64,000 nucleotides of DNA from Cafeteria roenbergensis (taxonomy: Eukaryota; Sar; Bigyra; Bicosoecida; Cafeteriaceae). The position numbers and the translations under genes are program-made. Below the pieces are notes generated by a model. The model was not told where the DNA came from, did no database searches, and saw only the letters and a list, made by a program, of their open reading frames with translations. Location: NCBI GenBank assembly GCA_008330645.1, contig VLTN01000076.1:1-64000 (forward strand). The letters run 5' to 3'. This document shows, in pieces, positions 9,150-19,622 of this stretch. Within the stretch, counting starts at the first letter, position 1. Every line of letters starts with the position of its first letter.

Positions 9150-10329
9150 ATGGCGGCGTCATCCAGCTATGTGCCCCGCGCAAAGCGGGACGAGTGGCTC
9201 GTGTGAGTGGGGCAGGCCGCTGCACGTGGCGAAAATTTTCGTAGCGCGTGGGCCGCGCAACCCGGCTGGCCAGGGCAGCAACACTGGGCCTACCGCTCCC
9301 CCCATGCCGTTCTCGTGTGGCTGTGGTTTGGCGTGCAGAGAGCAAACGCGGATTCGCGGCTTGAACTCGCAAGCGCCGGACCCGAGTGCGACGTTCAGCG
9401 TGAGCGGTCGCGAGGCGCTTCGCGTCGACGCGCCAGGGTCGGCCGAGGAAGGAGGGGCCGGAGGCCACTCTGTGCCGGAGTTTCCGCTGCCTCCCTCCTC
9501 CGAAGACGCGCGGCCAGTCGCCGTCGTTGCGGGCCTGGACATCAGCTTCGTCAAGGACAGCGACGAGGCCTGTGCTTGCATGGCCGTGCTGCAGTCGCCG
9601 TCCATGCGCCCGATCGGGGTCGTGACGCACTCGGTTGCCATGGAGGAGCCGTACATTGCGGGCTTCCTGGCATTCCGCGAAGTCCCGATTCTGTCGGCGC
9701 TGGTGCGGGCCTGGCAGACTTGCCGCGTTCGCGCGACGGACTGCACCAGGGGGCCGGACGGATCCACAATTCTTGCCGGCCTGGGCGGCATTGAGATCAA
9801 GCTTCTCCCGGGGTGGGAGGCCCTTGCGCCGCCGCCCGCGCGCACCCCGGTGGACTACGCGTCCGCCGCGGCGGCAGACAGCGGGCGCCCGCTGCCCAAG
9901 GTGGACGCGTTTCTGGTGGACGGGAACGGGGTCCACCACCCACGGCGCTGCGGCGCTGCCGTGGCACTCGGCGTGCTGTGCGGCATTCGGACGGTGGGCA
10001 TCGGCAAGGAGCTGCACTCGTTCGGGGCGCTGAGCCGCGACGCGCTCCTTCGCCGAGCGGCCCGCTGCTTGACCAAGCGCGGGCACTGGATGCCAATTTT
10101 CGACGGCAAGCTGGAAGGCGAGGGCGTCGAGCGCACTGGCGCGTGCATGCAGGCCGGCAGCACGCCCCGGCGCCCGATTTTTGTGTCCGTCGGGCACGGG
10201 CTGTCGCTGGAACAGGCCTGTGACCTGGCAGCCGGCTGCATGCTGCACCGCCTGCCAGAGCCAGTTCGAGTGGCTGACTTGTACTCGCGCGCCCTGATCG
10301 ACAAGCGGAGCAAAGCCAAGAGCGGCTGA
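9150..10329 (+). CDS. Endonuclease V (ENDOV family)
   Basis: Endonuclease V cleaves next to inosine: in DNA in bacteria, and mainly in RNA for the human enzyme. Exon 1 (9150-9202) encodes MAASSSYVPRAKRDEWLV. Intron 9203-9338 has GTGAGT donor and GTGCAG acceptor, phase 2. Exon 2 (9339-10329) gives EQTRIRGLN..., restoring the W..EQ N-terminal pattern of the family. Total 347 residues. The acidic active site is complete: D85 in AGLDISFVKD, E132 in PYIAGFLAFREVP, and D212 in FLVDGNGVHHPR. The following TVGIGKELHSFG and the C-terminal SVGHGLSLEQACDLA and RLPEPVRVADLYSR also match. It is longer than human ENDOV mainly through an insert of about 40 residues before FLVDGNG and a longer N-terminal linker. 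The downstream gene is convergent, 169 bp away. Confidence 0.93.
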
Positions 10330-10498
10330 GCGGCTCCTCGGGTCTAGTGATGCGCGTCTCCTTGCGAGTGATCCGAACCAGCTTGCAGCGGCGCGGCGGT
10401 ATAGGCACTCAAGCTGACGCAGTCACAGCCCGCGCGGCGCGTATCACGCAGCGGCTCCAAGCACGGCCATCTGCGACCGGGCAGCGGGGGGGGGAGGC

Positions 10499-13400
10499 TC
10501 ATGCTGAGCCCCCAGCCGCCTTCTCGTCCTCAAGCTCCTTTCTGAGCGCGGCTGCGTCGGCGAGGGCGCGCGCGACCTCGGGGTCGCCGGCGTTGAGCGA
10601 GCCGTCTGGCTGCACGTGCCGGGGGAGCGGGACGCGGAGCGGCGCGCCCCCGCGGCGGCGGAAGAAGAGCACGTACGACGACGCGTTGACGGCGTCCTGC
10701 GCGCTGCGGGCAGGGCGCACGAAGCTGTCGTTGAAGTCGTACCACCTGCCGTTGAGCCAGTTGCGGCCCGTCGCGGTGTAGTGGCCGCCACCCAGGCCGC
10801 CAGAGTGCTCTGACACGGCGTAGAGGTCGAAGATGTGGGGGCCGGGCTGGGGGCCCATGATGAAGGAGCTGAGGTCGAGGTTCTCCGTGGGGAAGTCCAC
10901 CAGCTCGCTGATCTTGTCCCGGCGGGCCGAGGTGCCCCAGTAGTGGCTGGTGTGCACGTTGGAGAAGCGGAATCGCTTGAGCTGCACAATGAGCACCTCG
11001 CCCACGGTGAAGAGGTCGAACTTCTTGTAGGCACGCACAAAGTCCTTGCACTTGGGGCAGTACCACTTGTCGTCCTGGCCCAGCTGCTCGCGCTGCACGT
11101 AGGCGTCCATGCAGTCGTGGAGGGTGATGGCGCCAGCGCCCTTGCGGTCCCGGCGGCCGTAGCTGTCGCGGAACTCCTGCATGTCTGCCCCGTACTCGCC
11201 CCTGGTCGCAACGACGACTGTGCTCGCGGCCCCGCTGCCCGACGCATTGAAGCGCACGCGCAGGATGTAGCGTGCGCACTCGGTGCCCCCCACGGGAATG
11301 GGCGCGTCGCTCCGCGGGTCCAGGGCAATGACGCCCTCGTCGCCGACCTTTGCAAAGTCCGCCCCCGTGAATGTCTTGTTGCGGTGGTCGGACGTGTCAC
11401 CGCTCACGGGCTCGGCGCGAGCGGGCACCAGGAAGGCGGAGTAGGGCGGCGCTTCGGCCGAGTAGGAGGCCACAAAGGAGGGGGCCACATGGCGGCGCAC
11501 CTGGTCCCAGACGGCGCCCATGACGGCTCGCTGCGAGGGCCGGGCGTCGGCGTCAAACGGGGCGGCGAACGCGGCCTCCTGGTTGCCGCCGCTGGCCTCC
11601 AGCCTGGCCACGTGGGGCAGATAGACGACGTGGGGGAACTCGTAGGATCGCTCCTGGGCGGCGGCCGCGCCAGGCAGCTCAGTGGTGAGGCTGATGAGGA
11701 GGGCGCCGGCGGGGTGGCGCACGCGCGTGGGGACGCCAGCTGAGCCACTGCGCTCGGCCCCTGCGCCGGCCAGGAGGGCCTTGGTGCTCGCGGCGGCCGC
11801 GGCGGCCGCGGAGGACGAGGAGGCGGGGGTGGGCGCTCCCGCTGCCCCTGCGCCACCCAGCTCCTCCTCCTCGGTCCAGGGGAGGCAGTCCTTCTCCCAC
11901 TGGCTGACGGGGCGGCCGGGGAGGATGAAGCTGAAGATGAAGTCCTCGTCCGCCACGTTGCGGATCGGCTCGTCCGGGTGCACGAACTGAAGCACGCGGT
12001 TGTGGCGGTCCAGCTTGTTGGCCACCTTGGCCCAGCCGAACTCGCACCGGGCGGCGGGGTCGTCCACTCCGCGGACGCCGGCGGCGTCGGCGGCCTGCGG
12101 GGAGCCGAAACCTGCGGCCGGGTCCTCGACGGCGAAGGAGCGGCAGCTGCGGCTGGCCTGCTCGAACTCCACATAGGTGAGCTCGGAGCGGGGGTAGAAG
12201 GTGGGGCGGGTGGGCATGCCCGGCCCGTGGGGGACGACGGTGCAAACGCGCTTGACGCGGTCCGGGACGGGGATGGGCACGCTGAGAGACGTGAAGGGGT
12301 CAAAAGTGAGGCTCACGTTGCGGCAGGTGTTGCACTGGATGTGAGAGCGCAGCTGGCCGCCGAAGATGGTCTGGACCGCGCTCTGGTTGCGCATCTCGTG
12401 GGTGGCCCAGGCCTCTGCGGCCACGACGGCGTCGGGGCGGCCGTCGCTCTCCACCTTCTCCGTCGCCTTCTTGTCAAGCACGAGGTTGCAGTCCTCGTGG
12501 AGGCCGTCGAGGATGTAGGACATGAGCTCCTGGCTGTCGTGCTGCTGGTAGCCGCGGAATTGGGGGGCGTTGCGGGACACCACCTCCTTCACCTGGGAGG
12601 GCGCCACGGAGCCGAGGCCGCCCTTCCACATGGCGCGCATCAGCTTGGCGTAGGCGCTGGCGAGGCCGCCCTTGAAGCCGAGCGGGTTGTCGAAGTTGAG
12701 GTCGCGCTTCCAGCGGCGCTCGTCGAGGAAGTACCGCGCGAGCGGCTCGGAGTTGCTCAGGCACTGCAGCATGCTGTTCATGAAGCAGGTGTTGCCCAGG
12801 TTCTGGAGACCGCACACGCCCGGGGCGGCGGGGGCAGCGGAGGAGCGGCCGCCGCCGTAGTACCGCCCGGCCATGGACGTGTAGACCTCTGCCTCCGCCT
12901 CCGGTTCGACGCCGCCGTCGTCGATGCCCGGCACCTTGTGCACCAGGCCGTAGCGGCTGTGCCGGACCATGGCGGTCGACGACGATGATGACGAGGAGGA
13001 GGAGGAGAGCGACGCGGGGTGGAGGGGCGTCGCGTCTGCGATTTCAGCAGCGGCTGCAGGGGCGGCAGCGTCCACGACTACCAGCTGGCGGCCGGCGGCA
13101 GCGCCAGCGGGCGGCGGGGTGAACCGGCCGGTGGTGGCCGCAAGCGGCGTGCAAGGGCGGTTTCGCACGGAGGCGTGGATGCCCGGGGGGCAGATGTGCG
13201 GGTCATCCTTGTCAAGCAGCAGGGACTCGGTGACTTCGGGCGAGGCCAGCCGCAGCTTCACTTGCGCGGCCGTCGTCCCGATCACCACTGCGTCCGCCCA
13301 GAGGGCCGAGGAGTCGCCGAACCTGACGAAGACCTGGACGTTGTCCCCGGGGAGGAAGCTGCGGAAGTTGCGCACGCGGCTCCAGGCCGGCTGCAGGCAG

Positions 13401-14659
13401 GGCGAGCCGCGGGCGATGTGCTCGTTGAACTTGGTGCCCACCCAGGCGCGGAAGCGGATGGTCAGGTCGTCGCCCTCCGCAGCCGCGACCTCTGCCTCGT
13501 ACCACTGCCCGGTGGTGTCCATGGCGTCCAGGCGGGACCCCACGCCGAGGCCAGCGCGCCAAGCAGCCTCATCGAACGGGGCGGCACCGGGCTCGCCGGC
13601 GGCCGCAGCCTCGGCAGTGTCGATCGCGGCGACGCCCGTCTGCCCTGGCTTGACCACGTTTCCGCGAGGCCAGCCACACTTTCCGAACTTTTCCAGGAGT
13701 AGATCCGTGAAGTGGTCGTTCGCCGCCACCACCTCCAGCGCCGCCTCCGGGTCCACGAGCCGCCACGGGCCCGGCGTTGTCGGCATGCCAGCCTCGGCAA
13801 GCTCCTCGGGGGGCTGCGAGCGGGACCAGAGCCGCACCTGATCGGCCGACATTTCCTTCCAAATCGGCTCGGGGCCCGAGGTCGTGGCCTTGAGCGCCCA
13901 CTGCTTCACTGCCGCCATGGTCGAGCTGCGCCGGTGGAGCCCCTGCAAGGGCGCGGTGGACATCGGCTCGCCCCTACTGAGCATGGAGCAGACGTAGAGC
14001 TTGCACAATTGCGGATAAGCCTCAATTTTCGTGTCGAACGTGGCCTCGTCCGTAATGGCCTCCCGCTCCAGAGAGTCCTGGCCCTCAAAGACCCCATAGA
14101 GCTTCACGAGTCCCCGGAACGCGTTGGCTGGCACCCACACGAAGTCCACTCCCTCGCTCTGCGGGGCCGAGCGGCAACAGCCAGCAAGAAAAAGGCAGAC
14201 TCAGGGCATGCCAGCTGGCGAGGAGCGGCAAGGCCTTCCCCCCCGCGGCAAGCGCCCCGCTCGCAGTTTCAAGCGATGCCGCCCGCGCCACGCCTGGCCC
14301 GGTGGCTGTCAAGGCTCGCTGCGCGGGGCGAGCCTGAGGCTTGTGGATCTTGCGGGACCGAGTCAGGCTCGGCAGCGCTGCACAAACGCCGGCGGCCCCA
14401 GGAAGCCGTGCCACGGCAAGGGCCCCAGTCTCACGGCAGAACGACGAAGGCACATGGGGAAGATGGGGTCAGCGATGTCCGAGTTGTCCAGCATGCCGGG
14501 CGGCTCGCGCGAGTCTTCGACATGCGCCTCCTCCAGCCCGGCGTGGACCTGGGCGCGCCGCAGCCATGCGCTGGACACCGGGTGCCACTTGGAGCCGGGC
14601 TTGACGTCGACCTTGACCAGCTTCAGGACGGCTCGCAGCCTGTCGGCAAACTCCGCCAT
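10499..14659 (-). CDS. Ubiquitin-specific protease of the USP4/11/15 type (DUSP plus USP domains)
   Basis: This is a cysteine protease that removes ubiquitin from proteins. Exon 1 (14659-14435, 75 codons) carries the start of a DUSP domain (GSKWHPVSSAWLRRAQ, PPGMLDNSDIADPIF). Intron 14434-14159 has a GTGAGA donor and CCGCAG acceptor, phase 0. Exon 2 (14158-10499) completes DUSP with DFVWVPANAFRGLVKLYG. Total 1,294 residues. About residues 280-335 resemble a Tudor/MBT-type module (SRLDAMDTTGQWYEAEV, then FRAWVGTKFNEHI). The USP core has its Cys box at C533 (LGNTCFMNSMLQCLSN), the QHDSQE block, zinc-ligand pairs CNTC and CPKC, and the His box at H1201 (GGLGGGHYTATGRN) followed by WYDFNDSFV. The core is split by a long insert, as in USP4/15. 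The start fits because the ORF otherwise lacks an ATG before the DUSP remainder. Confidence 0.92.
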
Positions 14660-15038
14660 GCCGACGAACGCTCAAGGAGCGCTCCGGGGGTGCGCGGCAA
14701 TTCTGAGGCGAACTGCTTTTGCGCGACTCTGCCCACATTTTCCAGGAGCTGGCCACAGTCCACGAGGTTTTCGCCAGCGCGCAGCGCCGCGCCGGGACCC
14801 TGCCGCCTACGGGGCAGCTGCTTCGGACAGCGCCTGTTCTCGGGCTTGCGCTCCCTGAGGGGGCGGGTGCTGGCAGCACGCAGGCTTCGTGCTTTTGCTC
14901 GCCGACTGCTGGGCCCGCTCGCTCCGGCACATACGAAGGGCACACGCAAGGCTTGTTGTCGCCTTGCAAGGGGGCGCACCAGAGAGAAAGGGGGAAACAA
15001 TCACACACGCGCGCCCCGCCCATCGGTCGCGACTTCGC
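14660..15038. promoter_or_regulatory. Intergenic region upstream of the USP gene
   Basis: 379 bp between the USP start and the stop of the next minus-strand gene. It should hold the USP promoter and the 3' untranslated part of the upstream gene. I see no gene and no distinctive motif. Confidence 0.35.
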
Positions 15039-18000
15039 TCACGCATCGAGGCGAGATTCTGCGCCGTCCTTGCATGCGCTGCTGGGCACGCTGCGCGCCG
15101 CCACTGCGCCACCGGCGGCTGGGTCGCTCAGCGCTCGGGCCCACTCACTCCCCAGCTCGGGGCTGGCCGCCTCGAACCGGCTCGTGGCCAGGGCGACGAG
15201 CTCGCGCGCCGCTCCCTTGTCCGCGAGCCTCAGCAGCGAAGCGGCCTCCGCCCAGTCCCGCAGCGCCAGCCGGGCGGCCGCCACCTGGCCGTCGTCTCCG
15301 GCCGCAGCCATGCGGCCGAGCTGCCTTGCGTCCGCGTCAGAGGGCGCGAGCGCGCGTCCGTGGGCGCCGGTGAGGATGGCCTCCCGCACCCTCAGGCTTT
15401 GCACGGCGCTCGGCGACTCGGGCGACATGCGCGCGCCAGCCCGCTTCACGAGCCGCGGCAGGCAGCACCATGCCCTGGCTCGGGCCGCGGAGGCTGCTTC
15501 CTCCGCTGCGAGCGCCGCTTCCCGCCTGTCCACGCCCCCGGCCCCTGCCTTCCTGGCTGCTTCGCGGTATGCATCGGCGCCGTCCGCATAGGCTGCGCTG
15601 TGTCTCGCGTGCGCAACCACCGCCGCGGCCTCCAAGGCCTCCTCGTCCGCCACAACCCCCCCCCCGGCCACGGCTGCGTCTGCCAGCAGCGCTGCCGACA
15701 GCCTGGCCGCAAGCGCGGCGCCGGGGCTCACCCTCTCGTGAACGAGCTCCCAGGCCACTGCAGCGCCGCGGTGCAGGCCCGCCTCGAGGAGTGAGCGCAT
15801 CGTTTGGGCGGCCTCCTCGGCCGAAATGGGCCCCCCAGCCACCGCCGCGCGCTCCAGCGCATCCAGCGCGAGGGTCGCCGCAGCCGTGCCGTCACTGCTG
15901 GCGGCGGAGGCCGGCGAGGACGCGGCTGCGCGCGCGCCCAGACCGGCGGCCGGCCGGACCAGCGCGGGCGACACACGCAGCACATCGACGTCCAAGCCGC
16001 CTCGCACGCAGCGGCGCACCGGGGCTTGAAGGGGGTCGTATGGAACCCACTGCTGTGGCGCTGCGCCTGACCCGCCGCAGCCGCCGCTGTTTGCGCGGCT
16101 GCCGCTGCCACCAGTGCTGCGCTCGCTGCTGCTGCCGCCGCTGCTATCAGTGCTAGGTCGACGGGAATCGGGAGCGGGCGCAGGCGGGGCGTCGCCGGCC
16201 CGGCCAGCGGAGGCCGCGGCCGCGATGCGTGCTGCGTACCGCGCGTTGAGGGGGCGGCCGCTGCGCGCCGCGGCGGCAGCGATGCGAGCAGCGGCGGTGG
16301 CACGCCCTGCTTGCACCAGAGCGTCGAGCGCTCTCTCGGGCCGGTCGCGGTTCCACCTGGTGTCGCGCGTGGCGGAGGTGGACCTGCCCGACGCGACCCT
16401 GAAGCCGGAGGACAGCATGCCGGCCGCGACCGCTGCCGCTTCGTCGATGTCCCCGCGGGCCAGCATGGCGGCCATGAGGACGCGGCTGGCTGCGTCAGAG
16501 TCGCCAGTCTGCCTCGAGCCCCCCACGTCCTCCACGGCAGCCGCGGCGTGGGCCAGCGCGGCCGCCGCCGCCCGCTCAGCCGCCGGCTGCTCCTGCAACG
16601 CTCCCACCACCCCTGCCACTGCCCGAGCAAGCTGGGCCAGCAGGGCCGCGCTGTGGGCCGCGCGCCGCACGTCCGGTCGGGGACTGCCTGCAGGGCCAGC
16701 TTGCCTTCCGTCGGTCTGGCGGGGAGTCGCCCGAGCGAGGCCGTCGATGCACGCGGTCAGGCATTCGAGGGACGCGACCGCGTCGGCGGCCAGCACGGCT
16801 TCGCCCTCCGCCCCCACCAGCTCCAGCTCCGATGTGCTGGCCGCGCTCTGGAGTCTGGCAGAGCTCACGAGGGCGTCGGTCGCCCTGGCGGCCGCGTTGG
16901 CGGAGACGAGGATGCCTCTGCCTAGAGAGGCCTCCAGCACCCCCCTGACGCCGGCGAGGGCTTCAGCGCGGGCCGGACCCAGCTGATCCGCCGCCGGGTC
17001 TTCTTCGCAGTGGCCTCCGGCGACACGCTGCTTGTCGGCAGGAGCAGCCGCGGCGCGCGCCGAGGGCGGCGCCCGAGACCCGCTGACGGTGACTGCGGCC
17101 GCCGCCGCCCGAAGCTGCCCTGTGCGGGACACCGCCCCGCCGAGCGCGTGCCAGTGAGACGCCGCTCCTTCCAGGACGGCGGAGAGCGCCTCCTCCGCCA
17201 GAGAGTCGGCCCGAGCGGCGCAGCGGTCGGCTGACTCCAGCCACGCTCCGGCCTCCCCTGCGTCTGCCGCCGCCGCCTCCGCGGGCGAGAGGCTCGCTGA
17301 CCAGTCAAGCCCCAGCGCCGCCGCCAGTCCCGTCCCGCCCCCGCGCGCCCCTCGTCCCCTGGCCGCTGCGTCGGCCACTGGGCGGTCTGCGTCCGCTGCC
17401 ACGTCCCAGTCCCTCAGCCACTGCGCAAGGGCCGCGTCCCGCTCCGAGGGCGGGTGCATCGCCGAGGGCGCGCCCCGGACTTGGCCGAGGAAGCCGGCGC
17501 ACTTGGCCGTCTCGGCGTGCGCACGCGCCTCCGCCCGGAGCAGGCGGGGAGCCAGCTCGCCCTCCGCGCCGCCGTCCGTGCAGCCATCCGCCTCGCTCGC
17601 ATCGGCTGCCGCCGCTGCGCCCGGGCCGGCGCCCGGACCGCGCTCCTCGCCGCCCGCTCGCGGGCCGCTTCCGCTGCCTGCTTCCGCGCCCGCTTCGGCA
17701 GCCGCTTCCGCTTTGGCAGCGGCCTCCCTAATAGCCGCGCGGGCCGCAGCCAGCCGCCAGAGACCCGCCATTGCCGCTGCTTCGTCGCGGGGGAGCCGGC
17801 ACGCAGCCTGCGCCGCGGCCGCCGCAAGCTCCACGGCCTCGTCCAGTCTGCCCGCCTTGGCCAGGCAAGCAGCAAACCCCAGCGCGGTTTCCGGCGCCGC
17901 GAGGGCGCGCACCGCCGGCCCGCCGACGAGGAGCCCGCGGAGCGCCGAGTCGCCGCCGAACCGCTGCGAGGGCGCAGGCGGCGCAGGCAGCCTCCCCTCC

Positions 18001-18965
18001 GCGGCCATCGCCAGGCCATCGGAGCGGCGCAAGGCGGCCTCCGCCACGGCGTCGACGCCGCCGCAGAGGTCGAGGAGGCGGCACCCTGCCTCCCACAGTC
18101 CAGATGTTCGGAACAGGGCGGCCGAGGCCGGAACGGCTGCAGCCGGGAGCTCGTCCAGCAGCGCGCACGGGCCTGCAGACGCTGCGCCGGGGGGGGGTGC
18201 GCCTGCCTCCGTCCCTCGGCGGGGCGTGGCGCCGGCACTCTCGACGGCGGCGGGGCGGCGCGGCGCGGGCTCATGACCCGGATGGGGCGGGGACGCGGGC
18301 ACGTCGAGGTGCTGCCAGAGAACTGAGACCAGCCTGCCCGAGCCGTCGCTCGCCGCGGCCAGGAGCAGGTCGCCGAGCAGGCCGGGGCTGAGGGGGCGGC
18401 CCGACACTGTGGCGACTGCTGCGTGGTGGGCCGCGGCCCTGATGTTGCCCTGCTTCAGGGCCTCACGAGCCAGGCGCTGGTGGGCTTGCGACGCCGCCGA
18501 GGCGTCCACGATGTCGGCGCCCCCCTCCATGAGCCGCTGCTGGGCGCGGCCCTTGGCGATCCAGGAACTGGGCTTGTACAGGCGGGACATGGCGCTCACC
18601 GCTGAGCGCATGGCCGAGGCGACGAGCCCCTGCGCAGGCGCGCCCGGGCCCTCGCCGCGCACGCTGGTGGCCTGCGCAGCGCAGCCTGGGGCGCTCCCGT
18701 CCGAAGGGCTTGCCACCGGGTTATTGGCCGGCGCGGAGCCACCTGGCGCCGCCGCTCTCGCCTCTGGCCCCTGCGCGTCGTCGCGTGCGGGCAACCGAGG
18801 GTCGCGAAGCAGCGAGCCGGCCCGGCGTCTCGAAGCCGGCGGCTCGGTCGTCAACTGCCGTCTGCACACAACCCCGGCCGCCCCTGCGCCGCGGTGGGCT
18901 GCGCTGCCAGCCGCACGGACCGTCGCGAGCTGGCGCCGCGCAGCCGCGCTGGCAGCCGCTCTCAT
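15039..18965 (-). CDS. Large alanine-rich helical protein, PPR-like, possibly mitochondrial
   Basis: A single open frame of 1,308 codons from the ATG at 18965. The frame is also open to an ATG at 19352. I prefer 18965 because the next ~45 residues (MRAAASAAARRQLATVRAAG...) are Ala/Arg-rich with almost no acidic residues, like a mitochondrial presequence. The rest is nearly all helical with recurring repeats of about 35 residues. Examples are LMAAMLARGDIDEAAAVAAG, LDALVQAGRATAAARIAAAA and GFAACLAKAGRLDEAVELAA; the spacing and the 'A..G..DEA' pattern resemble pentatricopeptide or related alpha-solenoid repeats. Such proteins usually bind organelle RNA. Alanine richness makes the match weak and the RNA role is inference. 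Two linker regions rich in Ala, Pro and Ser separate repeat blocks. Confidence 0.6.
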   Translation of the reverse strand: MRAAASAAARRQLATVRAAGSAAHRGAGAAGVVCRRQLTTEPPASRRRAGSLLRDPRLPARDDAQGPEARAAAPGGSAPANNPVASPSDGSAPGCAAQATSVRGEGPGAPAQGLVASAMRSAVSAMSRLYKPSSWIAKGRAQQRLMEGGADIVDASAASQAHQRLAREALKQGNIRAAAHHAAVATVSGRPLSPGLLGDLLLAAASDGSGRLVSVLWQHLDVPASPPHPGHEPAPRRPAAVESAGATPRRGTEAGAPPPGAASAGPCALLDELPAAAVPASAALFRTSGLWEAGCRLLDLCGGVDAVAEAALRRSDGLAMAAEGRLPAPPAPSQRFGGDSALRGLLVGGPAVRALAAPETALGFAACLAKAGRLDEAVELAAAAAQAACRLPRDEAAAMAGLWRLAAARAAIREAAAKAEAAAEAGAEAGSGSGPRAGGEERGPGAGPGAAAAADASEADGCTDGGAEGELAPRLLRAEARAHAETAKCAGFLGQVRGAPSAMHPPSERDAALAQWLRDWDVAADADRPVADAAARGRGARGGGTGLAAALGLDWSASLSPAEAAAADAGEAGAWLESADRCAARADSLAEEALSAVLEGAASHWHALGGAVSRTGQLRAAAAAVTVSGSRAPPSARAAAAPADKQRVAGGHCEEDPAADQLGPARAEALAGVRGVLEASLGRGILVSANAAARATDALVSSARLQSAASTSELELVGAEGEAVLAADAVASLECLTACIDGLARATPRQTDGRQAGPAGSPRPDVRRAAHSAALLAQLARAVAGVVGALQEQPAAERAAAAALAHAAAAVEDVGGSRQTGDSDAASRVLMAAMLARGDIDEAAAVAAGMLSSGFRVASGRSTSATRDTRWNRDRPERALDALVQAGRATAAARIAAAAARSGRPLNARYAARIAAAASAGRAGDAPPAPAPDSRRPSTDSSGGSSSERSTGGSGSRANSGGCGGSGAAPQQWVPYDPLQAPVRRCVRGGLDVDVLRVSPALVRPAAGLGARAAASSPASAASSDGTAAATLALDALERAAVAGGPISAEEAAQTMRSLLEAGLHRGAAVAWELVHERVSPGAALAARLSAALLADAAVAGGGVVADEEALEAAAVVAHARHSAAYADGADAYREAARKAGAGGVDRREAALAAEEAASAARARAWCCLPRLVKRAGARMSPESPSAVQSLRVREAILTGAHGRALAPSDADARQLGRMAAAGDDGQVAAARLALRDWAEAASLLRLADKGAARELVALATSRFEAASPELGSEWARALSDPAAGGAVAARSVPSSACKDGAESRLDA

Positions 18966-19622
18966 TCGGCCAGCTGCTTCGGGCGCGACGACCGCGAGCA
19001 AACCACCCGCTGAGCGCCGCCGGGAGCGTGCCTCCGCCCTTGGGGACGAGGCCGCTGCCTCGGGGAACTCAAGGGTGCGTGCGTCTCCGCCGTCGCCGCT
19101 GAGGCTTTTGCCGCAGCCAGCTGGGCTCTGCCGTGCATCGCCGAGCAAAGCCCTGGCCGGTTCCCGGTTCGCGGGACATCGCCAAGGGCACCCGCGCCAC
19201 CCTCTGCCGAGCCTACCTGGCTGCGCCTCTCGGGGCGGGAGGCGCTCCCGGGCTGGCTCTGTGGGACCTCCTGGCCGCGGCATGCTGGCTCGAGCGGCCA
19301 AGTCTGTCACGGGCACGTCACTGCTGCCGGACGCACCGGCGGTATTTGGCATGCAGCAAAGATGCTGCGCGAGATGGGATTGAAACCGGCGGTTGCGGGC
19401 TGCTCCAACTCATCGGGCACATCACCAACCAAGCGGCCCGGCTGACGCTCGGGTCGGCGCCGGCGCCCCAGCTGGGGCACTGCCCGGCTTGGAGCTCGCT
19501 GCCCAAAATCGGACGCTGCGCGGCGGCGGTTTGCCGGTGCGGGCTCCCGACGCCGAGCCAGCGCTTCGGGGCCCAGGCAGCACGGCCGGCGCGCCGAGTC
19601 GTGCAGTGCGGCGACGGGCACG
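18966..19622. promoter_or_regulatory. Divergent region between PPR-like and FN3/WD40 genes
   Basis: A head-to-head interval of 657 bp, or 270 bp if the minus-strand gene starts at its earlier ATG at 19352. It should contain both promoters. No element could be identified by eye. Confidence 0.35.
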
